DNA of 64,000 nucleotides from an uncultured Bacilli bacterium (GCA_934201705.1 CAKPXF010000011.1:13855-77854), one strand, 5' to 3'. Positions 28,368 to 37,324 are shown, numbered from the stretch's first letter. The notes: generated by a model not told the origin, from the letters alone. Numbers and translations: made by a program.

Positions 28368-29147
28368 ATGGAAGCAATAAAATCTTTTTTTAAAAATATT
28401 TGGAATTATTTTGTAAATGAGGCTAAGGGTGAACTTTTAGTTTCTTTACTTGTTATGCTAATAATTGCTATTTTTGCTATTATTTTAGGACATGCCATTA
28501 AAAAAGCTGATCCAAAAAAGCCAACAAGAGGCTTAGCCTTTATTGCTGAAGAAATAATAAATTATGCTACAAAGCAAATAAGTGAAATATTAGGAACGGC
28601 ATATTTGAAGTTTACGCCGTATTTTGTTTTCTTAATTTTATATATTCCACTAGCTTTCATAACAGGATTATTTGGCCTTGCTTCACCAATGACTTATTTT
28701 ACTATTCCTCTATGCTTAGGAATTGTAACATGGTTTGGAATACAACTATCTGCGATTCATTTCCAAAAGCTTGATTATATAAAAGGATTTACAAGCCCAT
28801 TACCAACATGGATGCCTGTATTTGTTCCTATTAATATATTAAGCAAATTTTCTCCACTTCTTTCATTATCAATTCGTTTATTTGGTAATGCAGTCGCTGG
28901 CTATATTTTAATGTGGCTTGTTTATTGGGGAACTGGAATGCTAACTGATGTTGTATTTGGTTTAGCTAATTTAAATATTTTTGGTATTATTATAGCTCCT
29001 GTATTACATGCTTATTTTGATGTATTTGGAGCATTTATTCAAACAATTATATTTACAACGTTAACATTGCTTCTTATTTCTGCTGAAATACCAGCACCTG
29101 TTAATGTTGATGTAAATAAAACAAAAAAAGTAAAAGCAAAAAAATAA
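28368..29147 (+). CDS. atpB: F-type ATP synthase subunit a
   Basis: 259 aa from ATG 28368, which has AAAGGAAG at ideal spacing; the in-frame ATG at 28311 falls on the promoter. Membrane subunit forming the ion half-channels against the c-ring. Five to six hydrophobic helices are visible; the essential Arg lies in LSLSIRLFGNAVAGY, and the last helices contain the pore residues. The C-terminus ends in a Lys-rich tail (NKTKKVKAKK). First gene of the complete atpBEFHAGDC operon. Confidence 0.93.
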   Translation: MEAIKSFFKNIWNYFVNEAKGELLVSLLVMLIIAIFAIILGHAIKKADPKKPTRGLAFIAEEIINYATKQISEILGTAYLKFTPYFVFLILYIPLAFITGLFGLASPMTYFTIPLCLGIVTWFGIQLSAIHFQKLDYIKGFTSPLPTWMPVFVPINILSKFSPLLSLSIRLFGNAVAGYILMWLVYWGTGMLTDVVFGLANLNIFGIIIAPVLHAYFDVFGAFIQTIIFTTLTLLLISAEIPAPVNVDVNKTKKVKAKK

Positions 29148-29172
29148 TTATTTAAAATAAGGAGGAAAAATT

Positions 29173-29454
29173 ATGTTAGATGTATTTAGTGTTTTAATGG
29201 CTTTAACTGATAGTGGTACAGCTGTAGGTATTGGACTAGCATGCATTGGCGCTGGTATTGCTGTATTTACAGGATTTGGTTCAGGTATTGGAGAAGGTAA
29301 TATTGCTGCTCATGCAATGGATGCAATTGGTAGAAATCCTGAAGCAGCTGGCGTTATTCGCTCTAATATGATTTTAGGTATTGCTTTAGCTGAAACAACT
29401 GGTATTTATGGATTTGCTACTGCAATTTTAATTCTAGTAATGGCTCTATTTTAA
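29173..29454 (+). CDS. atpE: F-type ATP synthase subunit c, two-carboxylate (Na+-type) ion site
   Basis: 93 aa helical hairpin with the loop GRNPEA between the two helices. Helix 1 carries SGIGEGN with Glu41; helix 2 carries GIALAETTGIYGF with Glu74, Thr75, Thr76 and Tyr79. Aligned with the Na+-binding c-subunit of Ilyobacter tartaricus (Gln32, Glu65, Ser66, Thr67, Tyr70), every ligand has an equivalent, with Glu in place of Gln32 as in the two-carboxylate ring of Fusobacterium nucleatum. The 33-residue spacing between the two acids is the same. The sequence therefore predicts a Na+-coupled or Na+-capable ring. RBS AAGGAGG. Confidence 0.94.
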   Translation: MLDVFSVLMALTDSGTAVGIGLACIGAGIAVFTGFGSGIGEGNIAAHAMDAIGRNPEAAGVIRSNMILGIALAETTGIYGFATAILILVMALF

Positions 29455-29477
29455 TTTAAAGAAAAGGGGGAATAATT

Positions 29478-30032
29478 ATGGCAATACTTGCCTTATTCTT
29501 AGCAGAAGAAAGTGATAAATTTGCTGATTTAAAAAAAATCGCTGATAAAATTATTCCTAGTGATCCTTGGGCTTTTTTAGTACAACTACTAGCTACATTT
29601 ATTTTAGTTTTAATATTAGCTAAGTTTTTAGTAAAACCTGCAAGAAAGTATATTAGTGAAAGGCAAGCCTATATTCAAGGTAATATTGACGAAGCTAATA
29701 ATAAAAATCTAGAGGCAGACGAGAAACTAGCTGATGCTAATAAACAAATAAAAGATGCAAAAATTACTAGTAAACAAATGATTGAAAGTGCAAAGGTTAG
29801 TGCACTTAATGAAAAAGATAAAATTATTGATGATGCTAAAAATGAAGCTTCATTAATTAAAGAAAAAGCAAAAACTGATATAGAATATGAAAGAAAGACT
29901 ATGAAGGAACAGTTAAACAATGATGTTGTTGATATTGCCCTTCTTGCTGCTAGTAAGGTTGTTGAAAGAGAAGTAAATGAAAAAGATAATCAAAGGATTA
30001 TTGAATCATTTATAAATAAAGAGGATGAATAA
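29478..30032 (+). CDS. atpF: F-type ATP synthase subunit b
   Basis: 184 aa. One N-terminal membrane helix (WAFLVQLLATFILVLILAKF, residues ~31-50), then a long charged helix rich in Ala, Glu and Lys (IDEANNKN...DAKNEASLIKEKAKT) that dimerises as the peripheral stalk. RBS AAGGGGG. The stop overlaps the atpH start (TAATG), coupling the two stalk subunits. Confidence 0.93.
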   Translation: MAILALFLAEESDKFADLKKIADKIIPSDPWAFLVQLLATFILVLILAKFLVKPARKYISERQAYIQGNIDEANNKNLEADEKLADANKQIKDAKITSKQMIESAKVSALNEKDKIIDDAKNEASLIKEKAKTDIEYERKTMKEQLNNDVVDIALLAASKVVEREVNEKDNQRIIESFINKEDE

Positions 30033-30574
30033 TGGATAGTGTCGCATCTCGTTATGCTATTGCTCTTTTAAGTGTTGCAAGAGATAACAATCAAATTAAA
30101 GAGTACAATAGTGAGGTTGAATCAATAATAAACATTATATTAAATAATAAAGGATTTATTTCTTTATTAAGTAGCTATGATATTAAAACAAACGAAAAGA
30201 AAGAAATACTTAATAAGGTTTTTAAAAATAGAATAAATCAATATATTTTAAATTTAATGTGTGTTGTTGTTGATAATAATAGATGTAAATACCTTCTTGA
30301 TATTTTAAAGGAATTTGATCGTATTTCCTTAAATGAATTAAATGTTAAAAAGGGAATAATTTATACAACAATAAAACTTACAAAACAGCAAATAGAAAAA
30401 ATAAATGAAAAGGTTTCAAAAATATTAAAAGCCAATGTCTATTTAGTGAATGAAATTGACACTAAATTAATTGGTGGCTTTAAAATAGTTGTTGATGATT
30501 ATATTATTGATGATTCATTAAAATATCGATTAATGAATTTAAAAGATGAAATATCTTTAAAGAAAGGGGAATAA
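30032..30574 (+). CDS. atpH: F-type ATP synthase subunit delta
   Basis: 180 aa. Starts MDSVASRYAIALLSVAR, typical of the OSCP/delta helical domain, and ends with the two-layer C-terminal part containing VNEIDTKLIGGFKIVVDDYIIDDS, the family signature. It links the b-stalk to the top of the alpha3beta3 head. It overlaps atpF by one base; the next gene starts 4 bp after the stop. Confidence 0.93.
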   Translation: MDSVASRYAIALLSVARDNNQIKEYNSEVESIINIILNNKGFISLLSSYDIKTNEKKEILNKVFKNRINQYILNLMCVVVDNNRCKYLLDILKEFDRISLNELNVKKGIIYTTIKLTKQQIEKINEKVSKILKANVYLVNEIDTKLIGGFKIVVDDYIIDDSLKYRLMNLKDEISLKKGE

Positions 30575-30578
30575 ATTA

Positions 30579-32090
30579 ATGGAAATTAAAGTAAATGAAA
30601 TTAGTGCCCTTATAAAAGAACAAATAAAAAATTATGAAAACAAGATTGAATTGTTAGATACCGGAACAGTTATGAGCGTTGGTGATGGGGTAGCCGTAGT
30701 TAGTGGCTTAAAAAATGCTATGCTTTCAGAACTTGTTATGTTTCCTAATAATATTTTAGGAATGATTTTATCATTAGATGAGGATTCAGTTGGTGTTGTT
30801 ATTTTTGGTGATGACTCTAACATTAAAGAAGAAGATATTGTTACTAGAACAAAAAAGATTGTTGAAATTCCAGTAGGTGATGGCTTTTTAGGAAGAGTTG
30901 TTAATCCTCTTGGTCAACCAATTGATGGGCTTGGAAAAATAGAGTCAAATAAAACTCGTCCAATTGAAAGAATTGCTCCAGGTGTCATTACTCGTCAATC
31001 AGTTAATACCCCTTTACAAACAGGAATTAAAGCTATTGATTCGATGATTCCAATTGGAAGAGGACAAAGAGAATTAATTATTGGTGATAGACAAACAGGT
31101 AAAACAGCTATTGCTATTGATACAATTATTAATCAAAAAAATAAAGGTGTTAAATGTGTTTATGTAGCCATTGGTCAAAAGGCCTCAACAGTTGCTCAGG
31201 TTGTTGAAAAACTAAGAGTTCATGGGGCTTTAAGCTATACAACAATAGTTTCAGCAACAGCAAGTGAAATGGCGCCACTTCAATATATTGCACCTTATTC
31301 TGGCGTGACTTTAGCTGAAGAGTGGATGGAGCAAGGACAAGATGTTTTAATCGTTTATGATGATTTAAGTAAGCATGCGGTTGCTTATAGAACATTATCA
31401 TTATTATTAAGACGATCTCCTGGCCGTGAGGCTTATCCTGGTGATGTATTCTATTTACATTCAAGATTACTTGAAAGAGCAGCAAAGCTATCACATGAAT
31501 ATGGTGGTGGTTCAATTACTGCATTACCAATAATTGAAACACAAGCCGGTGATATTTCAGCATACATCCCAACAAACGTTATTTCAATTACAGATGGACA
31601 AATATTCTTACAAGCCGATTTATTTGCTTCAGGACAAAGACCTGCAATCGATACTGGACTTTCAGTGTCTCGTGTAGGAAGCGCTGCGCAAATTAAAGCA
31701 ATTAAGCAGGTTTCTGGTACAATTAAAATTGAACTTGCAAACTATCGTGAATTACAAGCCTTTGCTCAATTTGGATCAGACTTAGATAAAGCAACCAAAG
31801 ATGTATTAGATCATGGTGCTAAGGTTTATGAGCTATTAAAGCAAAAGCAATATGACTTAATGGATGTTTATGATCAAGTGCTACAATTATTTACAGCTAA
31901 ATATAGATATATTAAAAAGGTGCCACTTGAAAAAATTAATGATTATGAAAGCTCATTATTAACATATATGCATGCTAATTATCAAGATGTAATTGAAGAT
32001 ATTAAGAAAAATGAAAAAATTACTGATGAAACATTAAATAAATTAAAAGAAATAATTGAAAAATTTACAGATGATTATGTAAATGAATAG
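30579..32090 (+). CDS. atpA: F-type ATP synthase subunit alpha
   Basis: 503 aa, the normal length. Non-catalytic nucleotide subunit: P-loop GDRQTGKTAIA, LIVYDDLSKHA (Walker B), LLLRRSPGREAYPGDVFYLHSRLLERAAK, the family signature PAIDTGLSVSRVGSAAQ, and the Arg-finger region within it. The N-terminus INEISALIKEQIKNYE-like helix contacts delta. Densely packed within the operon. Confidence 0.97.
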   Translation: MEIKVNEISALIKEQIKNYENKIELLDTGTVMSVGDGVAVVSGLKNAMLSELVMFPNNILGMILSLDEDSVGVVIFGDDSNIKEEDIVTRTKKIVEIPVGDGFLGRVVNPLGQPIDGLGKIESNKTRPIERIAPGVITRQSVNTPLQTGIKAIDSMIPIGRGQRELIIGDRQTGKTAIAIDTIINQKNKGVKCVYVAIGQKASTVAQVVEKLRVHGALSYTTIVSATASEMAPLQYIAPYSGVTLAEEWMEQGQDVLIVYDDLSKHAVAYRTLSLLLRRSPGREAYPGDVFYLHSRLLERAAKLSHEYGGGSITALPIIETQAGDISAYIPTNVISITDGQIFLQADLFASGQRPAIDTGLSVSRVGSAAQIKAIKQVSGTIKIELANYRELQAFAQFGSDLDKATKDVLDHGAKVYELLKQKQYDLMDVYDQVLQLFTAKYRYIKKVPLEKINDYESSLLTYMHANYQDVIEDIKKNEKITDETLNKLKEIIEKFTDDYVNE

Positions 32091-32102
32091 GAGGTGTTAT
32101 TT

Positions 32103-32951
32103 ATGGCAATGAATCTTTTGCAGACAAAAAATAGAATTCGTTCTGTTGCTTCAACAAAAAAGATAACAAAAGCTATGGAACTTGTTGCTACCTCTAAATT
32201 AAAAAAAGCTAAAGATTTAAATTATAAGTTAACACCATATAAAAATGAAGTTTTTGAAATTATTGCTTATTGTGCAAACAATGTATTAGATAAGGATTAT
32301 AAGTATTTTAAAGAAAATAAAAGCGATAAAACATTAAATATTGTTATTACTTCAACACTTGGCTTATGTGGTGGCTATAATATAGCTGTTGAAAAGTTTG
32401 TTAATGAAAATGTAAGTAAAAATGATGATTTAATTGTTTTAGGAAGTAAGGGTGTAAGGTTTTTTACGTCAAAAGGTTATAATATTGTAAAATCATTTAC
32501 AGAGCTTCCATCATTTAATTTACAAGAATCAATTTCTAGCGTTATAGGTCAGTATGTAATTGATAATTTCTTAAATTTAAAGTATAAAAAGGTTAATTTA
32601 ATATATACAAAATTTATTAATTCACTAACCTTTGAACCAACAAGTATGCAATTACTACCAATTACCTCATTAGTTGAAGTAAAAAAGATTAATAAGGAAT
32701 TATTACTTGAACCTTCTGCAGAGGAAGTATTAGATACTTTAGTTCCATTTTATATTGAAACGTCAATAAAAACATTACTTTTTGAATCAATGCTATCTGA
32801 ACAAGCGTCTCGTAGAACTGCTATGGAAAATGCTACAGATAATGCAACAGAATTGGAAGAAAATTTACTACTTGAATATAATAAATCAAGACAAGCAGCT
32901 ATTACTCAAGAAATTACTGAAATTTCAGGTGCTGCTAATGCTATAAAATAG
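32103..32951 (+). CDS. atpG: F-type ATP synthase subunit gamma
   Basis: 282 aa from ATG 32103, set by AGGAGGTG (32089-32096); a GTG at 32094 lies inside that site. Central rotor shaft: N-terminal coiled-coil helix (KNRIRSVASTKKITKAMELVATSKLKKAK) and C-terminal helix (ASRRTAMENATDNATELEENLLLEYNKSRQA...EISGAANAI) carry the signature, with an alpha/beta domain between (STLGLCGGYN). Full length. Confidence 0.96.
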   Translation: MAMNLLQTKNRIRSVASTKKITKAMELVATSKLKKAKDLNYKLTPYKNEVFEIIAYCANNVLDKDYKYFKENKSDKTLNIVITSTLGLCGGYNIAVEKFVNENVSKNDDLIVLGSKGVRFFTSKGYNIVKSFTELPSFNLQESISSVIGQYVIDNFLNLKYKKVNLIYTKFINSLTFEPTSMQLLPITSLVEVKKINKELLLEPSAEEVLDTLVPFYIETSIKTLLFESMLSEQASRRTAMENATDNATELEENLLLEYNKSRQAAITQEITEISGAANAIK

Positions 32952-32964
32952 GAGGTAATAATTC

Positions 32965-34365
32965 ATGGAAAATGTATTATGGGGTACTATTTGTCAAATA
33001 CAAGGTCCAGTTGTTGATATTAAGTTTACTGATGAGTTACCAGGACTTAGAACAGCAATTGAAATAGAAAATAATGGCCAAAAGCTAGTTGTTGAGGTTG
33101 CTCAACATGTTGGCGATGATACTGTAAGATGTATTTCAATGGGCCCAACTGAAGGCTTAATAAGGGGCTTAAAGGCTAAGGCCTTAAATGAACCAATTAT
33201 GGTTCCTGTTGGAAAAGAAACACTTGGCCGTTTATTTAACGTTTTAGGTGAGCCAATTGATGGAAAAGGAAATGTTGATGCTAAGCTTAAATTACCAATT
33301 CATAGATTAGCTCCAAGTTATGATAAGCAAAATACTAAGGCAGAAATTCTTGAAACTGGAATTAAGGTTATTGACTTACTTTGTCCATATGCAAAGGGTG
33401 GAAAAATTGGACTTTTTGGTGGAGCAGGCGTTGGAAAAACTGTTTTAATTCAAGAACTAATTAATAATATAGCTACTCAACATGGTGGTATATCAGTATT
33501 TACAGGTGTTGGTGAAAGAACTAGAGAAGGTAATGATTTATATCATGAAATGAGTGAATCAGGAGTTATTAATAAAACATGTTTAGTCTTTGGACAGATG
33601 AATGAGCCACCAGGAAGCCGTATGAGAGTTGCCCTAACAGGTCTTACTATGGCTGAATATTTTAGAGATTACCAGCATCAAGATGTTTTATTATTTATAG
33701 ATAATATTTTTAGATTTACACAAGCGGGGTCTGAAGTTTCAGCATTACTAGGAAGAATGCCTTCAGCTGTTGGCTATCAACCAACACTTGCAACAGAAAT
33801 GGGACAGCTTCAAGAAAGAATTACTTCAACTAAAGATGGTTCAATTACATCAGTTCAAGCAGTATATGTTCCAGCTGATGACTTAACTGACCCAGCTCCA
33901 GCTACAACATTTACTCATCTTGATGCTAAAACTGTTTTATCAAGAGATATAGCTTCATTAGGTATTTATCCAGCAGTTTCGCCACTTGAATCATCAAGTA
34001 GAATGCTAGATCCTGAAATTGTTGGCCAAAAGCATTATGATGTTGCTTCAAAGGTTTTACAAATTCTTCAACGTTATAAAGAACTTCAAGATATTATTGC
34101 TATTTTAGGTATGGATGAGTTATCAGAAGAAGATAAGCAATTAGTAAATAGAGCAAGAAGAATTAGAAATTTTTTATCACAACCATTACATGTTGCTGCT
34201 CAATTTCAAGATATTCCAGGAATTTATGTTAGTGTCAAGGATACTGTTGATTCATTTGCTGATATTATTGATGGTAAATATGATGAATATCCAGAGCAAG
34301 CATTTATGTATGTTGGAACTGCTAAAGATGTTGTAGAAAAAGCAAAGAAATTGGAAAATAATTAA
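32965..34365 (+). CDS. atpD: F-type ATP synthase subunit beta
   Basis: 466 aa catalytic subunit. P-loop GGAGVGKTVLIQELI, GERTREGNDLYHEM (catalytic Glu in GER), LLFIDNIFRFTQAGSEVSALLGRMPSAVGYQPTL-type region with Walker B, the DELSEEDK loop (DELSEED) and VSPLESSSRML signature. AGGAGG RBS just after the atpG stop. Complete and apparently functional. Confidence 0.97.
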   Translation: MENVLWGTICQIQGPVVDIKFTDELPGLRTAIEIENNGQKLVVEVAQHVGDDTVRCISMGPTEGLIRGLKAKALNEPIMVPVGKETLGRLFNVLGEPIDGKGNVDAKLKLPIHRLAPSYDKQNTKAEILETGIKVIDLLCPYAKGGKIGLFGGAGVGKTVLIQELINNIATQHGGISVFTGVGERTREGNDLYHEMSESGVINKTCLVFGQMNEPPGSRMRVALTGLTMAEYFRDYQHQDVLLFIDNIFRFTQAGSEVSALLGRMPSAVGYQPTLATEMGQLQERITSTKDGSITSVQAVYVPADDLTDPAPATTFTHLDAKTVLSRDIASLGIYPAVSPLESSSRMLDPEIVGQKHYDVASKVLQILQRYKELQDIIAILGMDELSEEDKQLVNRARRIRNFLSQPLHVAAQFQDIPGIYVSVKDTVDSFADIIDGKYDEYPEQAFMYVGTAKDVVEKAKKLENN

Positions 34366-34366
34366 C

Positions 34367-34768
34367 ATGAAATTAAAATTAAAAATCATTGATTTAAATG
34401 GCGTTTATTTTGAAGGTGATGTTGATTTATTAAACATCACAATTGCCTCAGGTAATGTTACTATCTTAGCTAATCATTTACCAATTATTTCAAAAATTTC
34501 AATATCACACGCTTATATTAAAAATGATGGCGTAATTAGTGAATTTGCTATAGCTGGCGGAACATTATTTAAGGATGAAAATGAATGTAAAATAATTACA
34601 CCAGCTATTGAGATGGCTAATGAAATAGATTTTGAAAGAGCGACTAAAGCTAAAAATAGAGCAGAAGAAAGACTTAAATCACAAGATAGTGATATAGATA
34701 TTAAAAGAGCTGAAATTGCGTTAAAAAAGGCAATTAATAGGCTTTCATTAAATAAGCATGATAATTAA
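34367..34768 (+). CDS. atpC: F-type ATP synthase subunit epsilon
   Basis: 133 aa. N-terminal beta sandwich (LKIIDLNGVYFEGDVDLLNI, ITIASGNVTILANHLPI) and the C-terminal two-helix hairpin (DFERATKAKNRAEERL...IKRAEIALKKAINRL) that can inhibit ATP hydrolysis. It starts one base after the atpD stop. The following small membrane-protein gene starts inside its last codons. Confidence 0.94.
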   Translation: MKLKLKIIDLNGVYFEGDVDLLNITIASGNVTILANHLPIISKISISHAYIKNDGVISEFAIAGGTLFKDENECKIITPAIEMANEIDFERATKAKNRAEERLKSQDSDIDIKRAEIALKKAINRLSLNKHDN

Positions 34769-34961
34769 AGTTATTCATTTATGCTGCTTAGTTTTAGCAC
34801 TTATTATTTCACTATTTGTTTCATTATCAATTGATTTTTCAAAATTTATTAAAGCCAAAAGCAATGTTGATTATTATTTAGCAACTTTTGCCATATGTGC
34901 AGCTCTTACATACTTAATTGGAGAATTTTTATTTACAATAACAACATTATTTATAAATTAA
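34758..34961 (+). CDS. DUF1146 small membrane protein (YwzB-like)
   Basis: 67 aa with two membrane helices (residues ~4-23 and ~41-63) joined by the conserved loop LSIDFSKFIKAKSN, typical of DUF1146/YwzB. It overlaps atpC by 11 bp and so is translated with the ATP synthase operon. In Bacillus, ywzB also sits just downstream of atpC. Function unknown; the conserved linkage suggests a role connected with the membrane or the synthase. Confidence 0.8.
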   Translation: MIIKVIHLCCLVLALIISLFVSLSIDFSKFIKAKSNVDYYLATFAICAALTYLIGEFLFTITTLFIN

Positions 34962-34992
34962 GAGATAGAAAAGTAATTTTATCTCTTTTTTT
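34960..34992 (+). terminator. terminator of the ATP synthase operon
   Basis: AAGAGATA (34960-34967) pairs with TATCTCTT (34980-34987), followed by an uninterrupted T-run. Confidence 0.88.
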
Positions 34993-35042
34993 CGTATAAT
35001 CACTTCAAAAATTGTTAAAAATGTGTATGAGGTGAAAATATA

Positions 35043-35714
35043 ATGAATTCATTAATAAAAAGAATAGGTACATGGTTTAAAAAATCAGCTTTTGGAGTTA
35101 TATTAACATCAGTATCCTTAGTTTTTGTAATATGTGTTGGCTTGGTAATTAGTAATTCGAATACATCACCAGTTTCAAAAACATCAAATACTAGTGTTGA
35201 AGTAGCTGAATCAGATAAAAATTTAGAAGATAGTAGTAGTAATAGCCAAATGCAAGTTGAAGAAAAAATTAGAATGCCTTTTATGGTAAATGCTAAAATA
35301 TCAAGATACTTTTTTGACTCATCAGATTCAATAGATATTAAAAGCCAAGCTTTAATAAATTATGATAATAAATTTGTTCCATCAATTGGGGTTGATTATA
35401 CATTTAACAATGAATCATTTGCTGTTGTTAATGCGTTTTCAGGAACTGTTGTTGAAAAAATAAATGATAGTTTATATGGATTATCTATTGTGGTTGAAAA
35501 TAAAGAAGGCTTAAGAGCACATTATTGTGGTTTATCAAATGTTAATGTAATGGTAAATGACAAAATAAATAATGGACAGACTATTGGAAAATCAGGCACT
35601 TCAATAATTAATGCTAATTTAGGTAATCACTTACACTTTGCTGTTGAACTTAAAGATAAGTTTGTTAATCCATTAAAGCTATATAACAAAACAATTAAAG
35701 AAGTAATTAAATAA
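35043..35714 (+). CDS. SpoIIQ-like membrane-anchored M23 (LytM) protein, one metal ligand missing
   Basis: 223 aa, RBS GAGGTGAA. One N-terminal membrane helix (residues ~17-37), a Ser-rich linker, then an M23 domain from ~100. The first metal motif HxGxD is replaced by S114-I-G-V-D118; the second is intact as GNHLHF (H196, H198). QTIGKSGTSIINANLG is close to the SpoIIQ version (IGKAGTN...G). Bacillus SpoIIQ likewise has Ser at the first His and is not an active endopeptidase, whereas clostridial SpoIIQ keeps the His. The position, two genes after atpC, also matches Bacillus. The likely role is a forespore-side channel/engulfment protein if the organism sporulates; otherwise a structural wall-binding protein. 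Confidence 0.72.
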   Translation: MNSLIKRIGTWFKKSAFGVILTSVSLVFVICVGLVISNSNTSPVSKTSNTSVEVAESDKNLEDSSSNSQMQVEEKIRMPFMVNAKISRYFFDSSDSIDIKSQALINYDNKFVPSIGVDYTFNNESFAVVNAFSGTVVEKINDSLYGLSIVVENKEGLRAHYCGLSNVNVMVNDKINNGQTIGKSGTSIINANLGNHLHFAVELKDKFVNPLKLYNKTIKEVIK

Positions 35715-35726
35715 ATATCATGACTT

Positions 35727-35749
35727 GACTAGATAAATCTAGTCTTTTT
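35727..35749 (+). terminator. intrinsic terminator
   Basis: GACTAGA (35727-35733) pairs with TCTAGTC (35738-35744), followed by TTTTT, just after the SpoIIQ-like gene. Confidence 0.85.
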
Positions 35750-35792
35750 CTTGCCATTTTTTTTGATAAAGGTGTTTATAACTAATTAAATA

Positions 35793-35821
35793 TTTACAAA
35801 TACTCATAAAAAAAATATAAT
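35793..35821 (+). promoter_or_regulatory. promoter of the poly-Asn lipoprotein gene
   Basis: TTTACA (35793-35798), 17-bp spacer, TATAAT (35816-35821), ~57 bp before ATG 35878. Confidence 0.7.
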
Positions 35822-35877
35822 AAATATGAATAGCAAATAAAATATTAATAATATTAATATTAAAAAGGAGAAAAACT

Positions 35878-37311
35878 ATGAAAAAAAACTTATTAAAATT
35901 GATTTTAATTGCTTCAACTATTACATTATTAGGTGCTTGTAATAATAATAATAATAATAACAATATAACTAATAGTAATGAACAACAATCAACTAATGAT
36001 ACATCTGGTGAACAAAGAGAAGAATTTATTGTTGAATTAGATAGAACAATTTTTGTAAAGGGTGATACTCTTAATGAAAATAATGTTTTACGATTTGATA
36101 GATGGAATGAAACTTTACAATCATATGGTGCATTAAATGTTGGAATTGCTGGAGTAGCTTGGAGTATTTCAAGATTACCTGTAGAATGTCCAAATGGTGA
36201 AGTTGAGCTTACACTAAAAAGAGGAATTGTTTCTACAACTACAAAGGTATACTACTATGATAGCCTTGAAACAGCAGCTAAAAATACTAAAATTGATATT
36301 CCTGAGGATGCAAGTAATTATTTAGATTCTAAAAAATATGTATTCACATCAGGATCTAAAAAAGGAAAATTAAAATTTGAAGCTATTGAAGCAGAAGATG
36401 GTTTGACTATTGACTTATATTCTGCAAAAACACCAAAATATTATAATAGTAAGCTTCCAACTCAAAACTGGACTTCTAGTGAAATGTCAATTTGGAATGC
36501 AGCTGGTAAAGTTGTGGCGACTTATGATGAAACTAAATTTACAATTCCTCATTTCGAAGAAAATGGAAAGGTAATACCAAACACTACTTATTTACCTACT
36601 TATGACCCAGCTACAACAAACGCAAAGCAAAATGAACATATGTATGAAATAATTGTAGATGGTACAGGGCATGTTGCATATTTTGCTAAAGTAAACTGGT
36701 TAACACCTGTTGATATTGCCCTAACTGAAAATAATCCAAAGCCAAAATATTGGTCTTACTATAAAGATTATAAAGCTAATCCTGCATTTGTATTTGCTCC
36801 TGATTTTGATGAAAATGATGAAGAGAAAAAATATAATTATGAAAAAGTAATTCCTGAAGGTGGATTTTGGATTGTAGCTTCATGTAATAATAGTCAAGCA
36901 CAAGCAAACTTTACAGCAATTGATTATTTATATAGTAAGATTGCGGGAATTGATAATACTAGAGTTTATGGAGATATTAATAAAATTTGCTTAACAATGA
37001 CTGATAATGATGCTTCAAAAGAAGAATCATTTAATAAAGCTGTTATAAGCTATGACGTTCCTGAAGAGGGAAATTTAATGTCAGTTTCATTAACTTCACC
37101 AGCTGATACATATCAAAAATATTTCTATTATAATAAAAAAGCAAATGATTTAAAAGATGAAGCTTTGATTGCTAAAGGGCAAGAAATCTTTAATGCTTTA
37201 GTATTACAAACTCTTCCAGATGTTAAAAAGGAACCAGCTTTATATAAATATTATCAAAGCCAAACAGAAACATTGCTAGCTGAATGGATTAATGCAATGC
37301 CTAAAAAATAA
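35878..37311 (+). CDS. lipoprotein of unknown function with a poly-Asn stretch
   Basis: 477 aa, RBS AAGGAG. Signal peptide with lipobox LLGAC, followed at once by eight Asn residues encoded by an AAT-repeat tract (35941-35964), then a Gln/Ser/Asn linker. The rest is an extracellular domain with FIVELDRTIFVKGDTLNENNVL near the start (a pattern seen in bacterial Ig-like modules) and a later lysine- and acid-rich region with no motif I recognise. No SBP-type or hydrolase signature. It has its own promoter and terminator, so it is monocistronic and probably well expressed. Confidence 0.75.
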   Translation: MKKNLLKLILIASTITLLGACNNNNNNNNITNSNEQQSTNDTSGEQREEFIVELDRTIFVKGDTLNENNVLRFDRWNETLQSYGALNVGIAGVAWSISRLPVECPNGEVELTLKRGIVSTTTKVYYYDSLETAAKNTKIDIPEDASNYLDSKKYVFTSGSKKGKLKFEAIEAEDGLTIDLYSAKTPKYYNSKLPTQNWTSSEMSIWNAAGKVVATYDETKFTIPHFEENGKVIPNTTYLPTYDPATTNAKQNEHMYEIIVDGTGHVAYFAKVNWLTPVDIALTENNPKPKYWSYYKDYKANPAFVFAPDFDENDEEKKYNYEKVIPEGGFWIVASCNNSQAQANFTAIDYLYSKIAGIDNTRVYGDINKICLTMTDNDASKEESFNKAVISYDVPEEGNLMSVSLTSPADTYQKYFYYNKKANDLKDEALIAKGQEIFNALVLQTLPDVKKEPALYKYYQSQTETLLAEWINAMPKK

Positions 37312-37324
37312 ATGAAATAATTTT

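Noticed and set aside
31150..31515. 121-codon minus-strand open frame
   Set aside because: Lies fully inside atpA in antisense; His/Leu-rich composition is typical of the shadow of a conserved coding sequence.
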